This document shows, one piece after another, positions 1 to 6,244 of a DNA stretch of 7,272 nucleotides. A program made the position numbers and the translations under genes. Source of the stretch: Spirochaeta sp. GTDB lineage: Bacteria; Spirochaetota; Spirochaetia; DSM-2461. The notes below the pieces were generated by a model. The model ran no database searches. It saw nothing but the letters and a program-made list of their open reading frames with translations, and had not been told where the DNA came from. The first letter of the stretch is position 1, and each line of letters opens with the position of its first letter. The stretch covers positions 1-7,272 of the forward strand of contig DAOVYP010000104.1 in assembly GCA_030635565.1 (NCBI GenBank), given 5' to 3'.

Positions 1-97
1 AATACACGCAGTTATCTCCTCGTCGAACATCGGAAAATGATTCGATCGCTTCTTCGAGATAACTCATTAACTGTGCAAAGGTCCCCTCCCTGTGCAT
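1..97 (-). CDS. Partial protein, N-terminus only; possible transposase
   Basis: An open frame starts at ATG 97-95, after an in-frame TAA at 127-125, and runs off the left edge of the window, giving 32 residues. The visible sequence begins MHREGTFAQLMSYLEEAIES and continues FSDVRRGDNCVY. The pattern of an N-terminal helix followed by F-x-D-x-R-x-G-x-N-x-x-Y resembles, from memory, the start of ISNCY- or ISAs1-type DDE transposases, in which 'D-x-R-x-G-x-N' precedes a hydrophobic segment. A second ATG lies at 67-65. A TACACT hexamer (109-104) sits exactly 6 nt before the first ATG, and there is no well-placed Shine-Dalgarno for it. A purine-rich run (AGGGAGGGG) lies about 15 nt before the second ATG, which is too far. 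The catalytic region is outside the window and no terminal inverted repeat can be defined, so the family is an inference and the fragment could be an unrelated gene. Confidence 0.45.
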   Translation of the reverse strand, partial: MHREGTFAQLMSYLEEAIESFSDVRRGDNCVY

Positions 98-218
98 GAT
101 AGTAGTGTAGAAATATCTGTAAAGTTATAATACTTCTCTTTTGTTAAGTATATTAGCCGGTAATTACGAGGTTTCAGTTACTTTGAGAATTACTGGTCAA
201 AAAGACTCTTAGCCCCGG

Positions 219-231
219 GTACTTCCAGTAC
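219..231. repeat. Small inverted repeat (5-bp stem, 3-nt loop)
   Basis: GTACT-TCC-AGTAC forms a short perfect dyad just beyond the stop of the PHP gene. Read on the minus strand it is followed, 15 nt later, by a run of five T (203-199). The gap between stem and T-run is too long for a standard intrinsic terminator, so a role in ending the PHP transcript is only possible. Confidence 0.25.
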
Positions 232-248
232 ACTTGCTTTCTAAGGAG

Positions 249-842
249 TTAAGCGACGGATTTTCTCTCTTTGTTACCGAAGATGAGGGTCTCCCGGATG
301 CCGAGCTGAGATGCGACATATCGGGCGACATTCTGATTCAGCCAGTGGGGCTGGTGTGCATCCGAGGAGTAAATGAAGTCAAACCGCTCGAGCCATGGTG
401 TGAAGTAAGACCGCCAGTCACCCCTCCAGACATACCGGTTGTTGATCTCGACATAGCATTCTTCAGGTAAGCGGCCGAGGTCGGTTCCAAGAGCCATGGG
501 ATGGGCGATGATGAGGGGTTTACCGCTGTCTACCATCCGTTCGGCCGACGTATAACATTCATCTTCGTCATAGCAGTGGAACACACGGTATTCCAGCGGC
601 AGGGACAGGGCAAAATCGACATCTTCCACATGGACGATTTCCGCTCCCAGGCGGAATCCCCGGTCTCCGACTGCTTCGGCGTAATCTCCGAAGACAGATC
701 CTCTGAGGTATTCGATATGGTCGCTGATGCCGACCACCTCTGCATGACCCACCGACGCGATGAGTTCGAGGGTCTGCCCGGGAACAACTGAGCTGTCGCC
801 GGTTGAGAATACGGTATGGATATGCAAGTCTTGATGTATCAT
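249..842 (-). CDS. PHP-domain metal-dependent phosphoesterase
   Basis: A 197-residue protein made almost entirely of one PHP (polymerase and histidinol phosphatase) domain, a cytoplasmic metal-dependent phosphoesterase fold. The metal-binding motifs appear in the expected order: H7-x-H9 in DLHIHT, D41-H42 in GISDH, E68 in GAEI, H89 in VFHC, H114 in IIAHP, and D161-x-H163 in SSDAH. The set is complete, so the enzyme is probably active. The family includes histidinol phosphatase (HisK type), nucleoside 3',5'-bisphosphate phosphatases and uncharacterised members. The protein is short and has no polymerase context, and no histidine-biosynthesis gene is nearby, so the substrate is unknown. The start at ATG 842-840 places the first HxH at residues 7-9, as is usual, with GGGA a few nt upstream as a weak ribosome site. 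It is divergent from queG, with only about 24 bp between the start codons. There is no signal peptide or membrane segment. Confidence 0.88.
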   Translation of the reverse strand: MIHQDLHIHTVFSTGDSSVVPGQTLELIASVGHAEVVGISDHIEYLRGSVFGDYAEAVGDRGFRLGAEIVHVEDVDFALSLPLEYRVFHCYDEDECYTSAERMVDSGKPLIIAHPMALGTDLGRLPEECYVEINNRYVWRGDWRSYFTPWLERFDFIYSSDAHQPHWLNQNVARYVASQLGIRETLIFGNKERKSVA

Positions 843-866
843 GTATTCCCAGGAACTTACGAATTC

Positions 867-1973
867 ATGAACACTATGTCAATATCCGATGGAATTTTAG
901 CTGATCTCTTCGCCGCCGAAAACCTTGATCCGCCGGCGGTTCTCCCATGGCCTCTGAATGGCAGGGCGGAGGAAGACCGGCGGATTCGGGAACAAGCCTT
1001 CGCCGGAGGGTTGGGGAGCCGCCCGCCTCCGGGTCTGGACTGGATTCGTTCGCATGTCGAATCGAAATATCGACCCGACCGGGTTGTCGATGGATGCCGG
1101 TCGGTCCTGGTTTCGGCGTTAGGATATTACAGGTATGATGAGATTGACGGCCTGCCGGCCGGGGGGATTCCATCACGGGGATCAAGCTCATTTGGGCGTA
1201 TCGCCCGGTATGCCCGGGGCCGGGACTACCACAAGGAATTGGGCAACAGGCTCAGGCGTATCGCCCGAAAGCTTGAAGCGGGTGCCGCCGGTCACCGATT
1301 CCGGGCCTTCACGGACATCGGACCCCTTGATGAAACCTGGCTGGCCGAAGCCTCAGGTCTGGGTTTCAAGGGCCGGCATACTCTGGCAATCCTGCCCAGC
1401 CCGGGATCCTGGGCGGTTCTGGGTCATATCATCTCGACATACCCCTTTACGGCAATTCCTGGTCGTCCATCTCCCATGAGCTGTCCCGAAGGCTGCACCC
1501 GGTGCATCGATGCCTGCCCCACCGGCGCTCTGTCGCTTCCGGGCCGGCTTGAGGCTTCCCGCTGCATCTCGTACCACAGCATCGAGCATAAAGGCAGCCT
1601 GGAAAAGGGAAACCTGTTCATGAGGGGCACCGGAGACCGGGTGTTCGGCTGCGATGCCTGCCAGGAGGCATGCCCCTTCAATGTCCGGGTCGCGGAAACC
1701 GAAGTCGAAGCCTTTCGTCGGGACATCGCAGGAGCCGCCAGGGAACTGACGGAACTGCTGTCACTGGAAGGCCGTGATGATGTCCTGGATCGATTTGCAG
1801 GTTCGCCCCTGATGCGGACCGGCCGGAACGGTCTGGTGCGGAACGCCTGCACGGCTGCAGGCAATTCCGGAGATGCTTCGCTGCTCCCGATACTCAGCAA
1901 ACTTCAGACTGATGTCGATGCGGGGGTTCGGGAGCATGCTTCCAGGGCGATGGAGCAACTTGAAGTGTTATAA
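867..1973 (+). CDS. queG: Epoxyqueuosine reductase
   Basis: QueG carries out the last step of queuosine synthesis, the cobalamin-dependent reduction of epoxyqueuosine to queuosine at tRNA position 34. From the ATG at 867 the protein has 368 residues, the usual length. In order it shows YARGRDYHK (about residues 115-123), TDIGP with the conserved Asp (150), GLGFKGRHTL (164-173), GSW, a first ferredoxin-type cluster ending CTRCIDACPTGAL, RCISYHSIEHKG, a second cluster GCDACQEACPFN, and a C-terminal HEAT-like stretch GLVRNACTAAGN. All eight cluster cysteines are present, but the first two are spaced C-x3-C (CPEGC) rather than the usual C-x2-C. The open frame extends back to an ATG at 816, but that would run into the divergent PHP gene and add residues that match nothing I know in QueG. 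ATG 867 has AGGAA 11 nt upstream, and ATG 876 is an alternative. The gene ends inside the convergent DOMON gene. Confidence 0.93.
   Translation: MNTMSISDGILADLFAAENLDPPAVLPWPLNGRAEEDRRIREQAFAGGLGSRPPPGLDWIRSHVESKYRPDRVVDGCRSVLVSALGYYRYDEIDGLPAGGIPSRGSSSFGRIARYARGRDYHKELGNRLRRIARKLEAGAAGHRFRAFTDIGPLDETWLAEASGLGFKGRHTLAILPSPGSWAVLGHIISTYPFTAIPGRPSPMSCPEGCTRCIDACPTGALSLPGRLEASRCISYHSIEHKGSLEKGNLFMRGTGDRVFGCDACQEACPFNVRVAETEVEAFRRDIAGAARELTELLSLEGRDDVLDRFAGSPLMRTGRNGLVRNACTAAGNSGDASLLPILSKLQTDVDAGVREHASRAMEQLEVL
1968..1973. other. Shared palindromic stop of two convergent genes
   Basis: TTATAA is its own reverse complement. It encodes Leu-stop (TTA TAA) at the end of queG on the plus strand and Leu-stop at the end of the DOMON gene on the minus strand, so the two genes overlap by exactly these 6 bp. 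No intergenic terminator can fit here, so any transcription stop must lie inside the opposing coding sequence. Confidence 0.95.
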
Positions 1974-2477
1974 TGTGATTTCCCTGGATGTTCTGCGGTT
2001 ATGCTTCATCGTAATCTTGTCTTTTGAGTGAGAAGCAAAGATAACTTTATATGTCTGTCCCTCCATCAGAACCCTGTCGTAGGGATCGCCGCTGTTCAGC
2101 GGGATTGTGTAGCTGAGCTCGGTGACTCCATTCCTCTCTGATCCGGATTTGTTCATAACATCATCGCTGCCGCCGAGAGATTCATCATTTCGATGGGATA
2201 TCTGGCCGTTACCGAAATGATCCTCGATGACGACCATTCCGTCTTCGACGTAGCCCATGATGATATTGGCATCTTTCATCTTTTTAGTTGGATTAAATCC
2301 TACGGCTATCCAGCCTTCCGTAGGTGTTGTGACTTTAATGTTCAGGTTTAATCCGTCCACCATCCATTCCAGGTGAAAATCGTCGGCATCCGCGCTTTTC
2401 CATTCGCCGGCACCGATAGAGACCACTGCGATTAAAATCAGTGCCATGGTGAATACTATCTGTCGATTGTTAGTCAT
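1968..2477 (-). CDS. Exported DOMON-domain protein, probable haem binder
   Basis: A 169-residue protein with an N-terminal signal peptide (hydrophobic residues about 7-23, likely cleaved near IGAG-EW) followed by a single DOMON domain. The domain signature is clear: GWIAVGFNPTKKMKDANIIM at about 55-74, the acidic 'G-x-x-D' stretch near 102-106, an 'E-x-N-G-V-T-E-L-S-Y' strand, and a closing A-S-H-x-x-D-x-x-x-x-K-H-x-x-R segment. In b-type cytochrome DOMON domains the haem iron is held by a Met and a His. Met67 and His159 (or His150) are at the right places, so haem binding is likely but not proven. No cytochrome b561 or other membrane partner is fused or adjacent. The start is ATG 2477, six nt after a strong GGAGG site. 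The frame can be extended to a GTG at 2495, but that codon lies upstream of the Shine-Dalgarno and is unlikely. It is codirectional with, and downstream of, the tRNA gene. Confidence 0.85.
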   Translation of the reverse strand: MTNNRQIVFTMALILIAVVSIGAGEWKSADADDFHLEWMVDGLNLNIKVTTPTEGWIAVGFNPTKKMKDANIIMGYVEDGMVVIEDHFGNGQISHRNDESLGGSDDVMNKSGSERNGVTELSYTIPLNSGDPYDRVLMEGQTYKVIFASHSKDKITMKHNRRTSREITL

Positions 2478-2565
2478 TCCTAACCTCCGTTTCACAGGCT
2501 AATACTTGATACGGTGGTTTTCAAATTTTGCTGTATTTCAATTTTGTAAGAATTGCAGGAAAGAT

Positions 2566-2639
2566 TACCCCGGAGCCGACTCGAACGGCTGACCTACTGC
2601 TTAGGAGGCAGTTGCTCTATCCAGCTGAGCTACCGGGGC
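2566..2639 (-). tRNA. tRNA-Arg (anticodon CCU)
   Basis: Read on the minus strand, the 74 nt fold as a complete cloverleaf: acceptor GCCCCGG pairs with CCGGGGT (first pair G-U), followed by TA, a D arm GCTC-9 nt-GAGC, an anticodon stem ACTGC/GCAGT with loop CTCCTAA (anticodon CCT), a variable loop AGGTC, and a T arm AGCCG-TTCGAGT-CGGCT. The discriminator base is A. The CCA end is not encoded (AAT follows), so it must be added by the nucleotidyltransferase. It reads the AGG arginine codon. Confidence 0.97.
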
Positions 2640-2649
2640 ATCTGGCGGG

Positions 2650-2678
2650 ATAATATCCCCGGGCTGCGTTTGCGTCAA
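2650..2678 (-). promoter_or_regulatory. sigma70-type promoter of the tRNA-Arg gene
   Basis: On the minus strand, TTGACG (2678-2673) and TATTAT (2655-2650) are separated by exactly 17 bp, close to the housekeeping consensus. The -10 box ends 10 nt before the first base of the tRNA, giving a leader of only a few nt, which is normal for a tRNA gene. The GC-rich spacer next to the -10 box (CCCGGGGA) could act as a stringent-type discriminator region only if the start site lies unusually close, so I do not claim that. Confidence 0.75.
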
Positions 2679-2694
2679 GCCGGGTTCCCAGGGT

Positions 2695-2709
2695 CAATTA
2701 TACTAATTG
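2695..2709. repeat. Perfect dyad, operator-like
   Basis: CAATTA-TAC-TAATTG is a perfect 6-bp inverted repeat with a 3-bp spacer in the gap between the divergent tRNA and PTS IIA genes. It overlaps a perfect minus-strand TATAAT hexamer that has TTACTT 17 bp upstream, a possible second promoter for the tRNA. A second small dyad, AAGTA-ATAA-TACTT, lies at 2720-2733. AT-rich dyads arise easily by chance, so a binding site is only a possibility. Confidence 0.3.
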
Positions 2710-2776
2710 TTTAAAGGGGAAGTAATAATACTTTTGTCGGCCCTCTTCGTGTCCGGAGTTGAGCCCCTGGCGGGTA

Positions 2777-2805
2777 TTGACCTAGATGGGCCTCAAGTCT
2801 AGTTT
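2777..2805 (+). promoter_or_regulatory. Candidate promoter of the PTS IIA-antiporter operon
   Basis: TTGACC (2777-2782) and TAGTTT (2800-2805) are 17 bp apart, and the -10 box ends 6 nt before the ATG at 2812, so transcription would start at or next to the start codon. The same bases also read TAGTTTTG, matching the Bacteroidetes-type TAnnTTTG -7 box, with ATTG 20 bp upstream. A second TAnnTTTG (TACTTTTG) is at 2729-2736. A CTAGA/TCTAG inverted repeat (2782-2786 and 2798-2802) spans the spacer and could be an operator. No Shine-Dalgarno is visible before the gene. Confidence 0.5.
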
Positions 2806-2811
2806 TGATAT

Positions 2812-3267
2812 ATGAATTTGAAGAAGGTTCTCACACGGGACGCGGTCATGATCGGTCTGATCGGTACAAGTAAAAACGAAATCATCAAAGAACTGGTGGG
2901 TCTCATCGTGAAAAACGGCAGCGATCTCGATGAAAAATCCCTTCTGAAAGCCGTATTTGACCGCGAAGCCCAGATGTCCACGGGAATGAAAAACGGTATC
3001 GCCATTCCCCACGGGAAGACCAATGACGTATCCGAACTTCACGCGGTTATCGCTGTAAGTGCTGTGCCGGTTGATTTCGAATGCCTGGATAAGAAGCCCG
3101 CCCGTATATTTGTCATGACCATCTCCCCTGCCTCTCACACCGGTCCCCATCTTCAATTCCTGGCGGAAGTGAGCGGTCTTCTGACCCGTGACGATCTGAG
3201 GGAAAAAATTCTCGCAGCTGAAAATGAAGACGAATTGCTGAAAATCTTCCTGCAGGGGCAGGCCTGA
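2812..3267 (+). CDS. PTS IIA (PtsN-like) regulatory protein
   Basis: A 151-residue single-domain protein of the fructose/mannitol PTS IIA fold, the type used by the nitrogen-PTS protein EIIA-Ntr. The start MNLKKVLTRDAV and the helix TSKNEIIKELVGLIV match the usual N-terminus. The phosphorylatable histidine is H67 in GIAIPHGK, and a second conserved His is in SHTGPHLQFLAEVSGLL. No IIB or IIC sugar-transport domain is present and no sugar gene is near, so it is probably regulatory rather than a sugar carrier. Its stop overlaps the start of the antiporter gene by one base, implying translational coupling. In E. coli EIIA-Ntr is known to control potassium uptake and a cation/proton antiporter, so control of the neighbouring antiporter by phosphorylation state is a reasonable inference. 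An in-frame TGA at 2806-2808 rules out a longer start, and there is no Shine-Dalgarno, so a leaderless mRNA is possible. Confidence 0.88.
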   Translation: MNLKKVLTRDAVMIGLIGTSKNEIIKELVGLIVKNGSDLDEKSLLKAVFDREAQMSTGMKNGIAIPHGKTNDVSELHAVIAVSAVPVDFECLDKKPARIFVMTISPASHTGPHLQFLAEVSGLLTRDDLREKILAAENEDELLKIFLQGQA

Positions 3268-4895
3268 TGCACGAAGGAGCTTCTCTCACCCATATGATGA
3301 CGGTGCTGGTATTGCAGCTCGCAGTTATCATCCTTGCAGCCAAATCATTCGGTTTTATTACCTCTCGTTTTCTCAAACAGTCATCGGTCCTGGGTGAGCT
3401 CATCGCCGGTATGGTAATCGGTCCTTTCGCCCTTGGGAGCATACCCCTGGCCTTCCTCGGCGGCCAGTCTCTCTTTGCCATACCCATAGGCGCGGATCTG
3501 CCGGTTTCACCCGAACTTTACGGGTTCGCCACAGTGGCATCTATTGTTCTGTTGTTCTTTTCTGGCCTGGAAACCGACTTGAAAACGTTCCTGCGTTTCG
3601 CCGGAACCGGTTCCATCGTCGGCCTCGGCGGGGTTATCGCCACCTTCCTTCTGGGTGCAGGATCGGCAGTAGTCTTCATTCCGCAGGTCAATTCCATCAT
3701 GAATCCCACAGCTTTGTTTATGGGCATCATTGCCACGGCAACCAGTGTGGGGATAACCGCCCGTATACTTTCCGAGCGACGTAAACTGTCCAGCCCCGAG
3801 GGGGTTACAATACTTTCAGCGGCGGTTCTGGACGATGTGCTGGGGATCGTCCTTCTGGCTGTTGTAATAGGTTTAGTGCGCTCAGGCAGGGGAACCGATT
3901 CAGATGTCGACTGGGGACTCATCGGGCGCATCGCCCTCAAGGCATTCGGTTTCTGGATAGGCAGTACCGTTATCGGCATCATATTGGCTCCGCGTATCAC
4001 GAAAGGACTGAAAAGCCTCAAGGATATGGGAACCCTGAGTATGGTGACCTTCGGTCTGGCCCTGATGCTGGCGGGTCTTTCGGAGCTGGCCGGATTGGCG
4101 ATGATTATCGGCGCCTATGTGATGGGTCTGGCTCTGTCCGGCACTGATGTCGCTGAGGATATTCGTCATCGACTCGATGGACTATACAATTTTATTGTCC
4201 CCATTTTCTTCTGCGTCATGGGTATGCTTGTCGATTTTTCCGTTCTTCCCAAGGTTCTCGTTTACGGTCTGGTTTACACGTTTGTCGGTATGTTCGGGAA
4301 AATCGTCGGCTGCGGTGTTCCCGCCCTGACGATGGGTTTCAACGCCAGGGGCGCCATGCGGATAAGTACCGGTATGCTTCCCCGGGGAGAAGTCACACTC
4401 ATCATGGCCGGCCTCGGCTTGTCCTCCGGCGTCCTCGATCCCGGTCTTTTTGGTGTGGCCGTGATGTCCATGTTCATTTCCAGCCTGATCGCCCCCCCCG
4501 TTCTGGTGAAGGCGTTCAAAGGGGGCAGCGGTTTCAAAAAATCCCTTGATACGAAAAAAAGTGAGGATCTCAAGTCCATTTCAATCGATATGCCCAGCGT
4601 TTCTCTGGCCGATTTCGTCATGACGAGGCTGCTCACCGCATTCCGACAGGCCGATTTTTTCCCCCGCCGTGTCGGTCATGGAAATCTGGTTTACGCCGTG
4701 CAGAAGGATGCGGTGCAGATTACCCTGTTGCGCGACGGTACTACAATTACGGCCAATGTCCCGCCGGACCAGGAAACCTTCGTCCGCCTGCTGCTCACCG
4801 AAGAAATCCTTTCACTCAAGGAGCTCTTTCGAAGCGTTGAAAAAGTGGCCGGATCGGATGCGATGGAACGGGATATGCTCGGAGGACTCTTCTGA
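3267..4895 (+). CDS. CPA2-family cation:proton antiporter with C-terminal cytosolic extension
   Basis: A 542-residue inner-membrane protein with about 12-13 hydrophobic segments over residues 10-415, typical of the CPA2 (KefB/NapA) monovalent cation:proton antiporters. Visible family marks are SSVLGELIAGMVIGP (39-53), LLFFSGLETD (95-104), the unwound-helix motif ATSVGITARIL (158-168), AAVLDDVLGIVLL (185-197) with the Asp pair D189-D190 that marks electrogenic Na+/H+ exchangers of the NapA type, a conserved Lys in GKIVGC (345), and MLPRGEVTLIMA (370-381). Sodium or potassium cannot be told apart from sequence alone. After the membrane part there is a roughly 125-residue soluble tail (about 418-542) that is neither a TrkA-N/RCK nor a USP domain that I recognise. 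The start overlaps the PTS IIA stop (TGATG), with GGGG just upstream. A later ATG pair at residues 10-11 with AAGGAG upstream is an alternative start. Confidence 0.9.
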   Translation: MHEGASLTHMMTVLVLQLAVIILAAKSFGFITSRFLKQSSVLGELIAGMVIGPFALGSIPLAFLGGQSLFAIPIGADLPVSPELYGFATVASIVLLFFSGLETDLKTFLRFAGTGSIVGLGGVIATFLLGAGSAVVFIPQVNSIMNPTALFMGIIATATSVGITARILSERRKLSSPEGVTILSAAVLDDVLGIVLLAVVIGLVRSGRGTDSDVDWGLIGRIALKAFGFWIGSTVIGIILAPRITKGLKSLKDMGTLSMVTFGLALMLAGLSELAGLAMIIGAYVMGLALSGTDVAEDIRHRLDGLYNFIVPIFFCVMGMLVDFSVLPKVLVYGLVYTFVGMFGKIVGCGVPALTMGFNARGAMRISTGMLPRGEVTLIMAGLGLSSGVLDPGLFGVAVMSMFISSLIAPPVLVKAFKGGSGFKKSLDTKKSEDLKSISIDMPSVSLADFVMTRLLTAFRQADFFPRRVGHGNLVYAVQKDAVQITLLRDGTTITANVPPDQETFVRLLLTEEILSLKELFRSVEKVAGSDAMERDMLGGLF

Positions 4896-4898
4896 ATA

Positions 4899-4927
4899 TC
4901 GACGGAAGAGATTCCCGGTGCTAAAGT
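4899..4927 (+). promoter_or_regulatory. Candidate promoter of the peptidase gene
   Basis: TCGACG (4899-4904) and TAAAGT (4922-4927) are separated by 17 bp, and the -10-like box ends 6 nt before the ATG at 4934. Each box matches the sigma70 consensus at four positions. The arrangement would give a leaderless message, but read-through from the antiporter only 38 bp upstream is equally possible. Confidence 0.35.
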
Positions 4928-4933
4928 AGTCTT

Positions 4934-6208
4934 ATGAGTCTATACGATTATGATTCCATCAAAGATGATATCGCCGACGAACTGCTGGAGCGATTTCTGC
5001 GTTACGTCCGCATCCATACCACCAGTGACGATACCGTTGCCGACGAAAAAACCCCCTCTACCGAGAGACAGTGGAACCTGCTTCGCCTTCTTGAATCCGA
5101 ACTGAAGGACTTTGGCGTCGAAGATGTCGGCCTCGACGATTTCGGTTATCTCATCGCCAGATTACCGGGCAATCTTTCCACCGGCACCCTGGTTGATACT
5201 ATCGGCTTCATGGCCCATGTGGACACCAATTCCGATGCCCCCGGTGAGAATGTCCAACCCCTGATTCACGACCCATACGACGGCAATGTCATCAAACTGA
5301 AAAATGATATTGTTCTGGACCCCGCCGAATCCCCTCTGCTGGCGGGTTACGAGGGCCAGACGGTTATCACTACCGACGGCACGACGCTTCTTGGCGCCGA
5401 TGACAAGGCAGGGGTGGCTGAAATCATGACCGCCGTCCAGTGGCTCTGCCGGCATCCTGAAGAAGCCAGAGGCGATCTGGAAATCATCTTTACCCCGGAT
5501 GAGGAAACCGGCATGGGGATGAACCGTTTTCCTCATCAGCGTCTGCGGTCCGGTTATTGTTTCACAATGGACGGCGGCGAGGAAGGGGAAATGGAAACTG
5601 AATGTTACTTCGCCTGCTCAGCCTGTGTTTCTTTCAAGGGATATGCGATTCATCCGGGTTCGGCCAGGGGCAAAATGGTGAATGCAGTCACCATGGCAGG
5701 GGCTTTTATCAATATGCTGCCCCGGAACGAGAGTCCGGAAGCCACCGACGGCCGCTACGGTAATTACTGGCCCCACAAGGTGGAAGGCGGTCTCGAGAAC
5801 GCTGAGTTGACGGTGTATTACCGCAGTTTCGATGCCGATGATATAGCACGGCGAACCGAGGCGATAAAATCCTTCGCCTCTGCCGTTGAAGCCTCATTCC
5901 CCGGTGGTATCGTAACGGTGGAAATCAAGGAGCAATACCGGAACATGAGGGAAGAGCTTGACAAACATCCCCTGGTAATTGACCGGCTTCGCAAGGCCGT
6001 CCAGGCCTCGGGTATAGAACCCATTGAGCGTCCGATCCGCGGTGGAACCGATGGTTCCCGTCTCACCGCCATGGGTATACCGACTCCGAACATCTTCGCC
6101 GGCGGTATTAATTTTCACAGCCGTTCCGAATGGGTGGCGCTGCCTGCGATGGTGAGAGCCATCACCGTTATCCTGAATCTTGTCGGTGACTGGGCCCGGT
6201 CGAAATAG
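4934..6208 (+). CDS. pepT: Peptidase T-like M20 aminopeptidase (tripeptidase)
   Basis: A 424-residue cytoplasmic di-zinc aminopeptidase of the M20B family; peptidase T removes the N-terminal residue of tripeptides. The catalytic set is complete and in order: H95-x-D97 in MAHVDTNSDAPG, D156 in GADDKAGVAEIM (bridging Asp), E190-E191 in FTPDEETGMG (general base and ligand), D213 in TMDGGEEGEME, and H395 in GINFHSRSEW. The dimerisation (lid) domain lies at about 220-330, and the PIRGGTDGS substrate-side loop at 367-375 is kept. The length is close to the usual size of about 410 residues. It is 38 bp downstream of the antiporter on the same strand, with no clear terminator between them, so it may be cotranscribed, but no functional link is obvious. 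There is no Shine-Dalgarno before ATG 4934 and an in-frame TAG lies just upstream, so the start cannot move back. A related M20B enzyme with another peptide substrate is the main alternative. Confidence 0.92.
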   Translation: MSLYDYDSIKDDIADELLERFLRYVRIHTTSDDTVADEKTPSTERQWNLLRLLESELKDFGVEDVGLDDFGYLIARLPGNLSTGTLVDTIGFMAHVDTNSDAPGENVQPLIHDPYDGNVIKLKNDIVLDPAESPLLAGYEGQTVITTDGTTLLGADDKAGVAEIMTAVQWLCRHPEEARGDLEIIFTPDEETGMGMNRFPHQRLRSGYCFTMDGGEEGEMETECYFACSACVSFKGYAIHPGSARGKMVNAVTMAGAFINMLPRNESPEATDGRYGNYWPHKVEGGLENAELTVYYRSFDADDIARRTEAIKSFASAVEASFPGGIVTVEIKEQYRNMREELDKHPLVIDRLRKAVQASGIEPIERPIRGGTDGSRLTAMGIPTPNIFAGGINFHSRSEWVALPAMVRAITVILNLVGDWARSK

Positions 6209-6232
6209 GCTGAGGTTTCATTCAAACAGGGC

Positions 6233-6238
6233 TATATT
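6233..6238 (+). promoter_or_regulatory. Candidate -10 box before the lipoprotein gene
   Basis: TATATT ends 6 nt before the first in-frame start, GTG 6245, which is the same geometry as at the PTS IIA and peptidase genes. The -35 region at about 6210-6215 (CTGAGG) is poor, so this rests mainly on the hexamer and its position. Confidence 0.3.
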
Positions 6239-6244
6239 TAACAG

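Noticed and set aside
199..231. Rho-independent terminator for the PHP gene (dyad at 219-231, T-run 203-199 on the minus strand)
   Set aside because: The stem is only 5 bp and the T-run starts 15 nt beyond it, so it does not meet the usual structure.
816..866. Upstream extension of queG to ATG 816
   Set aside because: It would overlap the PHP start, has no good ribosome site, and adds residues that do not look like a QueG N-terminus.
1424..1900. Long open frame on the minus strand inside queG
   Set aside because: It is Arg/Ser/Pro-rich with no motif and fully covered by the well-supported queG, so it is a shadow of a GC-rich gene.
2478..2495. GTG 2495 as start of the DOMON protein
   Set aside because: The codon lies upstream of the GGAGG site, which is ideally placed for ATG 2477.
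2566..2811. tRNA gene as the attachment site of an integrated element
   Set aside because: No integrase and no repeated tRNA 3' end is visible in the window.
3518..4021. Minus-strand open frame of 167 codons inside the antiporter gene
   Set aside because: It has low-complexity Pro/Arg/Thr content and lies wholly within a gene with clear family motifs.
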